This document shows positions 35,264 to 44,507 of a stretch of 64,000 bases of DNA, in pieces. A program made the position numbers and the translations under genes. This DNA comes from PALSA-555 sp963821325 (GTDB taxonomy: Bacteria; Actinomycetota; Acidimicrobiia; IMCC26256; PALSA-555). How positions within the stretch are numbered: the first letter of the stretch is position 1; the number at the start of each line of letters is the position of its first letter. Location: the NCBI GenBank assembly GCA_963821325.1, contig CAWGDC010000005.1, positions 248,001 through 312,000 of the forward strand, in the 5' to 3' direction. A model generated the notes under the pieces. The model had not been told where the DNA came from. It searched no databases and was given only the letters and a program-made list of their open reading frames with translations.

Positions 35264-35779
35264 CCAGCGGTCCCCGTGGCCGAGCTCGCTCGCCGGCGCG
35301 CTCGCCGGCCGCTCGAACGGCGGGTTCGGGAGGCGGGTGATGCCCCGATCGGCCAGGAGCCGCGCGTAGGCCTCCTTGTCGGCCGGCACCGGCGTCACGT
35401 CCGCCCCCCAGGTCTCGAAGAGCAGAGCGCCGTCGGGACCGGCCGTGAGCGGCCCGAACACCGCGCCCTGCTCGAGGACGATGAGGGTGCCGGCCGGGCA
35501 GGCCCGCCCGTCGACGTCGAGGTCGCCCCCGAGGACGTACACCAGGTTGTCGGTGGCGTGCCCGTGCCGCTCGATGACCATCCCCGGGTCGTAGCGGGTC
35601 AGCACCACCACCCGCTCGGGGGTCCACTCAAGGAACTTCTGGTGCACCGAGACCCGCCGCTCGCCGTGCTGCTGCGCGACGACCTCTCGCCACGGCACCT
35701 CATCGAGGTGCACGAACGCCAGCCGCGGACCGTCGGGGGTCGCCCGGTGCTCCTCCACGCGCCGCAGCGTATGTCGCAT
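35258..35779 (-). CDS. Cupin domain protein
   Basis: A 173-residue single-cupin protein. The barrel motif PGMVIERHGHATDNLVYVLGGDLDVDG carries the two His and Glu-like positions of cupin motif 1, and PAGTLIVLEQGAVFGPLTAGPDG motif 2. The family includes small dioxygenases and isomerases acting on beta-diketones and acids. The ATG begins 4 bases from a KstR-like operator shared with the divergent SDR, so it probably belongs to the same regulon and may be translated from a leaderless transcript. Confidence 0.8.
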   Translation of the reverse strand: MRHTLRRVEEHRATPDGPRLAFVHLDEVPWREVVAQQHGERRVSVHQKFLEWTPERVVVLTRYDPGMVIERHGHATDNLVYVLGGDLDVDGRACPAGTLIVLEQGAVFGPLTAGPDGALLFETWGADVTPVPADKEAYARLLADRGITRLPNPPFERPASAPASELGHGDRWS

Positions 35780-35782
35780 CTT

Positions 35783-35796
35783 TGGAACGTGTTCTC
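35783..35796. promoter_or_regulatory. KstR-like operator 3
   Basis: TGGAACGTGTTCTC has the perfect GAACGTGTTC core of the TnnAACnnGTTnnA motif and lacks only the final A. It sits between the cupin gene (minus, start 35779) and the SDR plus KstR-like regulator operon (plus, start 35810), so the regulator would control its own gene. Confidence 0.7.
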
Positions 35797-35809
35797 GCGG
35801 CGTGGGAGC

Positions 35810-36571
35810 ATGACGGCGGTGCAGATCGAGGGCAAGGTGGCGGTGGTCACCGGGGCTGGATCCGGGATCGGTCGCGCCACCGCAGTGGCGCTCGCCCGTG
35901 CGGGCGCCGCAGTGGTGGTGGCCGACATCGACGAGGCCGGCGGCAACGAGACGGTCGGTCTCGTCCACGACGCCGGGGGGAGCGGCGTGTTTCAGCGCAC
36001 CGACGTCACCGAGCCGCGGTCCCTCGAGGCGACCTTCGCCGCCGCCGAAGCCGACTTCGGCGGGCTCGACATCGTGCACAACAACGCCGGGCTCGTGAGC
36101 GGCGAGCCGGTCTGGCCCGACATCACCCCCGAGACGCTGCAGCGCGTCCTCGCCGTCAACCTCGGCGGCGTCGTCGTCGGCACCCGCCTCGCCGTCCCCG
36201 GCCTGCGGCGGCGAGGCGGTGGCGCCATCGTGAACACCGCGTCGATGGCCGCGCTCTTCCCCCTCACCCCCGACCCGATCTACTCCGCGACCAAGGCCGG
36301 TGTCGCCATGTTCACCCGGGCGTGCGCGCCGCTCGCCGCCGAAGGCATCCGGGTGAACGCGGTGCTCCCCGGCCTCGTCGACACCCCTCTCCTCGCCAAG
36401 TCGGGGGACGGGGAGCGTTGGGCCGAGTGGGCGCAGCTCGCCGAGACCGTCATGGGGCTGCTCTCACCCGACGACGTCGCCGATGCCGTCCTCGACCTCG
36501 TCCGGGACGACACCGCCGTGGCCGAGGAGCGCATCGTCGGCACGCTGCCGACACCCCCCGCGACCCCGTGA
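35810..36571 (+). CDS. SDR family oxidoreductase
   Basis: A complete 253-residue SDR with TGAGSGIGRA, HNNAGLVSGEP, NTASMAALFPL, the catalytic YSATK and VNAVLPGLVDTPLL. The C-terminus DVADAVLDLVRDDTAVAEERIVGT is unusual for lacking the SGxxLxVDGG block. It begins 14 bases after a KstR-like operator and its stop overlaps the GTG start of the KstR-like regulator (GTGA), so the dehydrogenase and regulator are co-translated. Confidence 0.87.
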   Translation: MTAVQIEGKVAVVTGAGSGIGRATAVALARAGAAVVVADIDEAGGNETVGLVHDAGGSGVFQRTDVTEPRSLEATFAAAEADFGGLDIVHNNAGLVSGEPVWPDITPETLQRVLAVNLGGVVVGTRLAVPGLRRRGGGAIVNTASMAALFPLTPDPIYSATKAGVAMFTRACAPLAAEGIRVNAVLPGLVDTPLLAKSGDGERWAEWAQLAETVMGLLSPDDVADAVLDLVRDDTAVAEERIVGTLPTPPATP

Positions 36572-37150
36572 CCGTCGACGGCGAGACCCTTACCCCGAAC
36601 CAGGCGGCCCGCCGCGACCGGGTGCTCGACGCCGCCCTGAACCTCGCCGCGGAGGGCGGCTACGACGCGGTGCAGATGCGCGACGTCGCCGCCCGCGCCC
36701 AGGTGGCGCTCGGCACGATCTACCGGTACTTCAGCTCGAAGGACCATCTCCTCGCCGCCTGCCAGCTCGAGCTGTGGCGCGAGATGGCCGACGCGCTTCG
36801 ACCAGCGACCCCCGGTCGGGTCCTCGGCCGCCGACCGGGTCATCGACCTCCTCGAGCGGGCCATGCGAGCCGCCGAGCGGGAGCCGCAGCGCACCGCGGC
36901 GCTCGTCACGGCCTCGGCGTCACCCGACCCGGCCGTGCGGGACTGCCAGCTCGAGCTCATCGCCACGATGGAGGTGGTGATCGCCGCCGCGATCGGCGAC
37001 ATCGACTCCTCGATCAAGATCCGGGCGGTGCGCACCCTGCGCACCGTCTGGTTCGGGCTGCTCGTCGGCTGGGTCAACGGGTGGCACGACGCCGCCATGG
37101 TGAACGCCGAGCTGGCGTCCGCCGCCCAGCTCCTCCTCGCCGGCCACTGA
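36568..37150 (+). CDS. kstR: KstR-like TetR family regulator (frame break near 36796)
   Basis: About 193 residues. The helix-turn-helix region GGYDAVQMRDVAARAQVALG followed by TIYRYFSSKDHLL is strikingly close to my memory of Mycobacterium KstR (GGYEAVQMRAVADRADVAVG, TLYRYFPSKVHLL), the repressor of cholesterol catabolism. After a +1 break near 36796 (GACGCGCTTCG) the ligand domain continues as RVIDLLERAMRAAE to VWFGLLVGWVNGW. It is preceded by a matching operator, and four further similar sites lie in the window. KstR responds to 3-oxo-cholestenoyl-type CoA esters; whether this one does is inference. Confidence 0.75.
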
Positions 37151-37173
37151 TCCCGCCACTTGTGGCCCAGAAA

Positions 37174-37187
37174 TGGAATGTGTTCTA
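37174..37187. promoter_or_regulatory. KstR-like operator 4
   Basis: TGGAATGTGTTCTA matches TnnAACnnGTTnnA at all fixed positions but one (AAT for AAC). It ends 8 bases before the GTG start of the DUF35-thiolase operon at 37196, an arrangement that would block transcription start. Confidence 0.55.
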
Positions 37188-37195
37188 CTCCGGCC

Positions 37196-37639
37196 GTGTC
37201 GGAGGCCCCCCGGACGACCCACACCATCGAGTTCCCCTACACGCGCACCCTCGGCCCCGTCGTCGGGCCGTTCCTGACCGGGCTGCGCGACCAGCGGATC
37301 CTCGGGGCCCGCACCGGCGACGGCCGGGTGCTCGTCCCGCCGCTCGAGTGGGACCCCGCCACGGGTGAGGCCCTCGCCATCGACCTCGTCGAGGTCGGCC
37401 CGGCCGGCACGGTCGAGACCTGGGCGTGGGTGAGCGCGCCGACCCGCAAGCACCCGCTCGACCACCCGTTCGCGTTCGCGCTCATCCGCCTCGACGGTGC
37501 CCACACCGGGATGCTCCACGCGGTCGACGCCGGCTCCATCGACCGGATGCGGACCGGGATGCGGGTTGTGGCCCGCTGGAAGGACGAGCGGGTCGGCCAC
37601 ATCACCGACCTGACCTTCGTGCCCGAGGACGCCGCGTGA
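37196..37639 (+). CDS. OB-fold DUF35-like protein lacking zinc-ribbon cysteines
   Basis: A 147-residue protein whose layout follows DUF35 proteins: FPYTRTLGPVVGPFLTGLRDQRILGAR, then a linker where the zinc ribbon should be (GDGRVLVPPLEWDPATGE), an OB-fold (VGPAGTVETWAWVSAPTRKH, FAFALIRLDGAHTGMLHAVD) and MRVVARWKDE. It contains no cysteine at all, so the ribbon cannot bind zinc. It precedes a zinc-containing DUF35 gene by four overlapping bases. DUF35 domains act as partners of thiolase-like aldolases in steroid side-chain cleavage; this may be a structural partner. It lies under a KstR-like operator. Confidence 0.75.
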   Translation: MSEAPRTTHTIEFPYTRTLGPVVGPFLTGLRDQRILGARTGDGRVLVPPLEWDPATGEALAIDLVEVGPAGTVETWAWVSAPTRKHPLDHPFAFALIRLDGAHTGMLHAVDAGSIDRMRTGMRVVARWKDERVGHITDLTFVPEDAA

Positions 37640-38190
37640 GCGACCCAGCGACCCCCGACGACGGTCCCGTCGCGATGATGGACTACTTCATGCAGCTCGA
37701 GTACCACGAGCTGCTCTGCCCGGTGGTGCGCCGCTTCTCGAGCCAGCTGCTCGAGGGCCGCCTCGTCGGCCACAAGTGCCCCAGCTGCGGGCTCGTGTAC
37801 GTCCCGCCGCGGGGCTACTGCCCGATCTGCGTCGTGCAAACCAGCGACGCCGACGAGGTCGAGCTCTCCGACCACGGCACGGTCACCAACTACACGGTCG
37901 TCACCCCCGTCCAGTACTACGGGCAGCACGAGACCGAGCCGTTCGTGCGCGCCTCGATCCTCCTCGACGGCCCGGGCGGGATGATGAACCTCCAGGACAT
38001 CGTCGACGTGCCCGTCGACGACGTGCACGTCGGCATGCGCGTCGCCGCGGTGTGGAAGCCGGCGGGGGAGCGCAACGTCGACGAGATCTCGAACCGCAGC
38101 TGGGGCAGCGCCGAAGGGTGCATCGTCGGCTGGCGTCCGACCGGCGAGCCCGACATGCCGGCCGAGCAGTTCCAGGACCGGGTGTTCTGA
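37636..38190 (+). CDS. DUF35 zinc-ribbon OB-fold protein
   Basis: A 184-residue DUF35 protein. The zinc ribbon CPSCGLVYVPPRGYCPIC is intact, followed by an OB-fold (SDHGTVTNYTVVTPVQYYGQHE, FVRASILLDGPGGMMNLQDI). The GTG start overlaps the stop of the cysteine-free DUF35-like gene, and two thiolase-like genes follow at once. In Mycobacterium, Rv3521 (DUF35) lies next to ltp3/ltp4, and DUF35 of ChsH2 is required by the Ltp2 aldolase; a similar role here is inferred. Confidence 0.85.
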   Translation: MSDPATPDDGPVAMMDYFMQLEYHELLCPVVRRFSSQLLEGRLVGHKCPSCGLVYVPPRGYCPICVVQTSDADEVELSDHGTVTNYTVVTPVQYYGQHETEPFVRASILLDGPGGMMNLQDIVDVPVDDVHVGMRVAAVWKPAGERNVDEISNRSWGSAEGCIVGWRPTGEPDMPAEQFQDRVF

Positions 38191-38192
38191 CC

Positions 38193-39246
38193 GTGTCCGA
38201 CATCGCCATCGTCGGCTACGCCCAGTCACCCAGCCTCCGTCGGGCCGAGCTCACCGAGCCCCAGTTCCTCTTCCCCGTCATCACCGAGGCGATCGAGCGC
38301 GCCGGGGTGGCGCGCCGCGACATCGGGTTCACCTGCGCCGGCAGCTGCGACTACCTGTCCGGTCAGACGTTCGCCTTCGTGTCGAACCTCGAGGCCGTCG
38401 GCGCGTGGCCGCCGATCTCCGAGTCGCACGTCGAGATGGACGGCGCCTGGGCGCTCTACGAGGCGTGGGTGCGCCTCCAGCACGGCGACCTCGACCTGGC
38501 ACTCGCGTTCGGGTCCGGGAAGTCCTCGCCCGGCGCGCCCGTCGGAGATCTACCCGCTGCAGATGGACCCGTACACGATCACGCCGCTCGGCGCCGACCC
38601 GGTCTCGCTCGCCGCACTCCAGGCGCGGGCGATGCTCGACAAGGGGACCATCACCGAGCGGGAGATGGCCGAGACCGCAGCGCGCAGCCGCCGGAGCGCC
38701 GCCGACAACCCGTACGCCCAGGTGCGCCACAGCGCCGACGCGGACGCGCTGCTGCGCGAGCCGTACGTCACCGCGCCGCTGCGCCGCCACGACCTCCCGC
38801 CGATCTCCGACGGCGCCTGCGCCGTCGTGCTCGCCACCGCCGAGAAGGCCCGGTCGCTCGACGGCCGGCCGGTGTGGATCCGCGGCATCGACCATCGCGT
38901 CGAGCCGCACCAGCCCGGCATGCGCGACCTCACCGAGTCCCTCTCGACCCGCCAGGCCGCCACCCACGCCGGCCTCAACGACGGCCGGGTCGACGTCGCC
39001 GAGGTCAGCGCCACGTTCTCCCATCAGGAGCGGCTGCTGCGCGAGGCCCTCGGGCTCGGCGCCGACGTCGACGTCAACCCCTCGGGTGGGCCGCTCGCCG
39101 CGAACCCGGTCATGGCCGTCGGGTTGGCCCGATTCGCCGAGGCGGCACGCGCCATCGCCGAGCGGGGCGCCGACCGGGCGGTGGCGCACGCCACCTCCGG
39201 GCAGTGCCTGCAGCAGAACCTCGTCGCCGTGCTGGAGGGGGAGTGA
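38193..39246 (+). CDS. Thiolase-like lipid-transfer protein (frame break near 38540)
   Basis: About 350 residues of thiolase fold. N-terminal VSDIAIVGYAQSP and EMDGAWALYEAWVRLQHGDLDLALAFGSGK, then after a +1 break YPLQMDPYTITPLGADPVSLAAL, ISDGACAVVLATAEKA and DVNPSGGPLAANPVMAVGLARFAEAA. The usual active-site Cys motif (xCxSG) is replaced, and the terminal GHPxGATG becomes AANPVMAVG. This fits the SCP2/Ltp class, which acts as retro-aldolase rather than thiolase in steroid pathways. Part of the DUF35-DUF35-Ltp-Ltp-ACAD operon. Confidence 0.8.
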
Positions 39247-39250
39247 GGCG

Positions 39251-40411
39251 ATGAGCCGGCCCGCGGCGATCGTCGGCATCGGCCAGACGAAGCACAAGAA
39301 GCGTCGCGACGACGTGTCGCTGCCCGGCCTCGTCCGCGAGGCGGCCCAGCGGGCCCTCGACGACGCCGAGCTCACCTGGACCGACATCGACGCCGTCGTG
39401 CTCGGCAAGGCCCCCGACCCCTTCGAAGGGGTCATGATGCCCGAGCTGAGCATGGCCGACGCGCTCGGCGCCGCCGGGAAGCCGATCATGCGCGTCCACA
39501 CTGCCGGCAGCGTCGGCGGCTCCACCGCGCTCGTCGCCACGCACCTCGTCCAGACCGGCATCCACGACCGGGTGCTGACCGTCGCGTACGAGAAGCAGGC
39601 CGAGGGCAACGCCCAGTGGGGCCTCGCCGGTGGTCGCAGCGGCGGGATGGGCGCCGGCGGGATCTTCGCCCCGTGGATGCGCGCCTACATGACCCGCACC
39701 GGCGCGCCCGAGCACATCGGCTGGATGGTCGCGGTGAAGGACCGGCGCAACGCGGCGAAGAACCCGTACGCGCACCTCCAGATGCCCGACCTCACCATCG
39801 AGGACGTCAAGGAGTCCCCGATGCTGTGGGAGCCGATCCACTTCCACGAGTCCTGCCCCTCCTCGGACGGCGCGTGCGCGCTCGTGCTCACCACCGAGGA
39901 CGGTGCCCGCCGCGCCCCGCACCCGCCCGCCTGGGTGCTCGGCACCGCGATGCGCAGCGAGCTCGGCACCTTCCCCGGCCGGGACCCCGTCCGACCGCAG
40001 GCCGGCGTCGAGTGCGCCCACGAGGTCTACGACGCCGCCGGGATCAGCGACCCGCGCCGCCAGGTCGACGTCGCCGAGCTCTACGTCCCGTTCTCCTGGT
40101 ACGAGCCCATGTGGCTCGAGGGCCACGACATCGCCGGCCCCGGCGACGGGTGGCGGATGGTCGAGAGCGGCGAGACCCAGATCGACGGCGCGTTCCCCGT
40201 CAACCCGTCCGGCGGGGTGCTGTCCTCGAACCCGATCGGCGCGTCCGGGATGCTGCGCTTCGCCGAGGCCGCGCTGCAGGTGCGGGGCCGCGCCGGCGAG
40301 CACCAGGTGCCCGACGCCCACGTCGCGCTGGCGCAGGCGTACGGCGGCGCCGCCCAGTACTTCGCCATGTGGGTCGTCGGCTCGACGCTGGACGCCGTCG
40401 AGGGCCGGTGA
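39251..40411 (+). CDS. Thiolase-like lipid-transfer protein
   Basis: A complete 386-residue thiolase-fold protein. It opens MSRPAAIVGIGQTKHKKRRDD, has VHTAGSVGGSTALVATHLVQTG where true thiolases carry the nucleophilic Cys (here absent), SCPSSDGACALVLTTEDGA, AELYVPFSWYEPMWLEG and NPSGGVLSSNPIGASGMLRFAEAAL. The paralogue just upstream and the two DUF35 genes suggest a heteromeric aldolase like Ltp3/Ltp4 with Rv3521. The stop overlaps the GTG of the ACAD gene (GTGA). Confidence 0.85.
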   Translation: MSRPAAIVGIGQTKHKKRRDDVSLPGLVREAAQRALDDAELTWTDIDAVVLGKAPDPFEGVMMPELSMADALGAAGKPIMRVHTAGSVGGSTALVATHLVQTGIHDRVLTVAYEKQAEGNAQWGLAGGRSGGMGAGGIFAPWMRAYMTRTGAPEHIGWMVAVKDRRNAAKNPYAHLQMPDLTIEDVKESPMLWEPIHFHESCPSSDGACALVLTTEDGARRAPHPPAWVLGTAMRSELGTFPGRDPVRPQAGVECAHEVYDAAGISDPRRQVDVAELYVPFSWYEPMWLEGHDIAGPGDGWRMVESGETQIDGAFPVNPSGGVLSSNPIGASGMLRFAEAALQVRGRAGEHQVPDAHVALAQAYGGAAQYFAMWVVGSTLDAVEGR

Positions 40412-41644
40412 CCGTCCTCGACACCCGCGAGGAGACCGACGAGCAGGCCGCGTTCCGCGCCGACGCGCGGGCTTGGCTCGAGGCGAACGCGCCGCGTCGA
40501 CGCCACGACAGCGCCGAGTTCAAGCGGCGGGTCACCGCCCGGCGAGGACGAGCAGGCGAGCGTCGTCGCGGCACGCGACTGGCAGCGCCGGATCAGCGAC
40601 GCCGGCTTCGCGGGCATCAGCGTGCCCCGCGAGTACGGCGGGCGCGGCGCCACCCCGGCGCTGGACCGGGTCTGGCGCCAAGAGGTGGTCCGCTACGAGA
40701 TCGACCTCGGCGTGTTCTCCGTCGCGCTCGGCATGGTCGTCCCGACGCTGCTCGTCCACGGCACCGAGGACCAGAAGCGGCGCTTCATCCCGCCCGTGCT
40801 GCGCGGCGAGGAGGTGTGGTGCCAGCTGTTCAGCGAGCCGGGCGCCGGCTCCGACCTCGCCGGGCTCACCACCCGCGCCGAGCGGGACGGCGACGAGTGG
40901 GTCGTCAACGGCCAGAAGGTGTGGAACTCCTTCGCGCACCTCGCCGACTGGGGCATCCTCCTCGCCCGCACCAACTGGGACGTCCCGAAGCATCGCGGCA
41001 TCACCTACTTCCTCGTCGACATGCGCACGCCGGGGCTCGAGGCCCGGCCGCTCCGCCAGATCACCGGCGTCGCCCACTTCAACGAGACGTTCCTCACCGA
41101 CGTGCGCATCCCCGGCGACCAGGTGCTCGGCGACGTGCACGGCGGCTGGGGCGTCGCCCAGACGACCTTGATGAACGAGCGGGCCCTCATCGGCGGCGCC
41201 ACGCCGCTCGGGTTCCGCGACTACGTCACGCTGGCCCGCGCCTACAACCGGGCCGGCGACCCCGAGGTCCGCCAGGCGCTCGCCGCGACCTACACCCGCT
41301 TCGAGATCCTGCGCTGGCTCGGCCAGCGCGCCCAGGCCGCGCAGCGGGCCGGCAAGCCGCTCGGCCCCGAGAGCTCCGTCGCCAAGCTCGCCATGTCGCA
41401 CCACGCCGCCGCGAACGGCGACGTGGCGCTCGCCATCGAGGGCGCCGCCGGCATGCTCGCCGGCGCCGACGCCTTCGAGGACGGGTTCTGGCAGCAGCAG
41501 TTCCTCGGCCAGTGGGGCATCCGCATCGGTGGCGGCACCGAGCAGGTCCAGCGCAACATCCTCGGGGAGCGCGTCCTCGGCCTGCCACCCGAGCCCCGGC
41601 CCGACAAGACCGAGCCGTTCCGCGACATCCCGAAGAACGTCTGA
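40408..41644 (+). CDS. Acyl-CoA dehydrogenase family protein (frame break near 40538)
   Basis: About 412 residues. It starts VTVLDTREETDEQAAFRADARAW, breaks frame near 40538, then DAGFAGISVPREYGGRG, VPTLLVHGTEDQKRRFIPPVLRGEE, the flavin block FSEPGAGSDLAGLTTRAERDG, GQKVWNSFAHLADWGIL, GVAHFNETFLTDVRIPGDQV, LMNERALIGG and C-terminal GGGTEQVQRNILGERVLGLP. Unlike the paired ACADs it stands alone at the end of the aldolase operon. The acyl substrate is unknown. Confidence 0.85.
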
Positions 41645-41657
41645 CCCGTCCGGCCCG

Positions 41658-44048
41658 ATGGACGACGCGCGGGGGAGCGCGCTCACCGGCCTGCGGGTCC
41701 TCGAGCTCGGCGGCGAGATCGCCGCGCCGTACGCCACGAAGCTGCTCGCCGACCTCGGCGCCGACGTCGTCAAGGTCGAGCCGCCCGACGGTGACCCGCT
41801 GCGTCGCTGGACGTCGTTCCCCGACGACGACCCTCGCCGCGCCGGGCGGCTCTTCGCCGCGCTGAACGGCGCGAAGCGCAGCGTCGCCGTCGACCTCGCC
41901 GCGCCGGGCGGGCTCGCCTGGCTGCACGCCGCCCTCGTCGGCGCCGACGTGGTCGTCGAGAGCCTCGGCGCCGGTCGCCTCGAGGCCCTCGGCGTCCCCT
42001 CGTTCGCCGCCGCGGAGCGACGCGTGCCGCTCGCGGTGGTGCGCATCAGCGACGTCGGCCAGCACGGCCCCTACGTCGGGCGCCCGACCAGCCCGTTCGT
42101 GCTCCAGGCCCTCGGCGGGTGGGTGTCGAGCCACGGGGTGCCCGGCATGCCGCCGGTGCAGGTCGGCGCGCGGCTCCACGAGTACACCGCGGGGTCCTTC
42201 GCCGCGGCGGCGGCGCTCACCGCGTGGCGCGCCGCACGCCTCGGCGACGAGCCGGTCGTCGTCGACCTGTCCGTCATCGAGTGCCTCGTCGGCACCCTCG
42301 CCTACCCGAACCTGGTGATGGAGGACATGCTCGCCGCCGGCCTCCCGCCACCGATGGCCCGGCACTTCCCCCTGCCCGGGATCGTGCGCTGCCGCGACGG
42401 CTGGGTCGGGATCAACGCGCTCACCGGCCAGCACTTCATCGACGCCTGCGCCATGGTCGAGCTCGACGAGTACGCGACCCGCCAGCCCGAGCTCGCCGCC
42501 GGCGGGCCGCTCCTCGACGAGTTCTACGACCGCCTCGCGCCGTGGCTGCTCGCCCGCGACGCCGCCGACATCGTCGAGCTCAGCCAGGCGTTCCGGGTGC
42601 CCGCCGCGCCCGTCGGTGACGGCCGCATGCTCCTCGACTACGCCCAGTTCCGCGCGCGGCCCTTCTTCGTCACCGAGGACGACGTCACGCTGCCCGGCCC
42701 GCCCTACCGGCTCGCCGCCACCCCGGCCGGCCGCCGCGGCCCCGCGCCCGGCGCTCGGCGCGCGCGGCAGCACCCCCGCCGGCCCGCCGGCCGGCCGGCC
42801 CCGGCAGGGGACCGCGGCCCTGCCGTTCGCCGGGGTGCGCGTCGTCGACCTCGGGACGTTCTGGGCCGGCCCGTACTGCACCATGTACCTCGGCGCGCTC
42901 GGCGCCGACGTCATCAAGGTCGAATCGATCCGGCGCCCCGACGGGTTCCGGTTCTCCGGCGCCGTTCCCGAGATGGGCCCCGACTGGTACGAGCGCGGCG
43001 GCGTGTTCGCCGGCACCAACCTCAACAAGCGCGACGTCACCCTCGACCTCACGACCGACGAGGGACGCGAGCTGCTCAGCCGCCTCGTCGCCGACGCCGA
43101 CGTCGTCCTCGAGAACTTCTCGGCGCGTGTCGTCGAGGCGTTCGGGCTCGACTACGACGCCGTGCGCGCCATCAAGCCCGACGTGGTCATGGTGCGCATG
43201 CCCGGGTTCGGGCTCGTCGGCCCGTGGCGCGACTACGTCGGCTGGGCGATGGTCATCGAGCAGGCGACCGGCATGGCCAGCGTCACCGGTCCTCCGGAGC
43301 GGCCGATGCACCCCGGCGGGCCCGCCGACCCGATCATCGGGATGCACGCCGCCGTCGCCGTGCAGGCCGCCCTCGAGCACCGCGACCGCACCGGCCAGGG
43401 CCAGCTCATCGAGGTCGCGCAGCTCGAGACCGGCGCGAACCTCGCCGCCGAGCTCGTCGTCGAGTGGTCGGCGCACCAGCGCACCCTGCCCCGCCGAGGG
43501 AACCGCGACCCGCACGCCGCTCCGCAAGGGGTCTACCCCACGGCCCCGGAGCCGACCGGCCCGACGTGGGTGGCGATCACCGTCGCCGACGACGCGCAGT
43601 GGCGGGCCCTCACCAACACGATCGGGCGTCCCGACTGGGCGGCCGACCCGACCCTGGCGGACGCCGCCGGGCGACGGGCCCGCCACGACGAGCTCGACGC
43701 CGGGCTCAGCGCCTGGGTCGGGGCCCGTCGGGTCGACGACGCGGTCGCCGCGCTCGACCCGCGTCGGCGTCCCCGCGGCGCGGGTGCTGACCGTGCCCAC
43801 CATGTTCGACGACCCGCAGCTCCAGGCCCGTGGCTACTACGTCACGCTCGACCATCCCCGCACCGGGCCGCGGCGCTACCCCGGCTGGCCGATGCGCTTC
43901 TCGTCGAACCCAGCCCAGCACCGACGCGGCGCCCCCACGCTCGGGCAGCACAACGCGGAGATCCTCGGCGGAGCGCTCGGGCTCGACGCCGACGACCTGG
44001 CCGCGCTCGGCGGCCGCCGGGGTCATCGGCGACGAGCTCCCCACCTGA
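41658..44048 (+). CDS. Tandem CaiB/BaiF CoA-transferase (two fused domains, frame breaks near 42770, 43762, 44010)
   Basis: About 796 residues with two full family III CoA-transferase domains. Domain 1: TGLRVLELGGEIAAPYATKLLADLGADVVKVEPPDGD, ending near residue 370. Domain 2: GVRVVDLGTFWAGPYCTMYLGALGADVIKVES, NLNKRDVTLDLTTDEG, MVRMPGFGLVGPWRDYVGWAM and PTLGQHNAEIL. Each break is +1 in GC-rich sequence and conserved blocks continue across. Two-domain proteins of this kind exist in actinobacteria (Rv1866-like, 778 aa). One domain may be structural: in domain 1 the substrate loop (TSPFVLQALGG) differs from the second. It ends the operon begun at 37196. Confidence 0.8.
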
Positions 44049-44507
44049 CGGGTGACACGCGCGCAACCCGACCCGCCCCCCGCGCCTCGGCGCGGAGGTG
44101 GTGCTGATCGATGGAGACGGGCGTGACGCCGGACTTCTGGTGGAACCGGCGCCGCGGGAGGGTGCGCGTTCCCGTCACGCGCGGCGCGGTCTCACGTCGG
44201 CGCGAGCTCGCGGCGGCTGCGGAACCCACCGTGGATGAAGCGGGTCGAAGCCCTGGCCCGAGTGCCCGTCCCTTCGTCGCACCGGTCGGCGCCGGCGACG
44301 TGATGGGCGCACGGTTGGTGGTTGTCGGCGATGTAGCCTTCGGCCGGCCGAGGTCGAAGACCGCGGGCTTGTCTCTCGGCGTCGCTCCAGCGCCGTGGCC
44401 CGCGATGCGCGTGCATCGAGCGGGTCGGATCGGGGAGCACCACCCGTCACGATGTCCGCACCCCCGTCTGCCTTCCGTGCCGTCCGTCGTCGCGAGGCGA
44501 GCCAACG
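44049..44507 (+). other. Intergenic region without a supported gene
   Basis: About 460 bases. Open frames exist on both strands, but none has recognisable composition or motifs, and they read like arginine- and proline-rich shadow translation. The segment probably holds the promoter of the acyltransferase gene at 44508. No clear operator, hairpin or repeat was seen. Confidence 0.4.
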
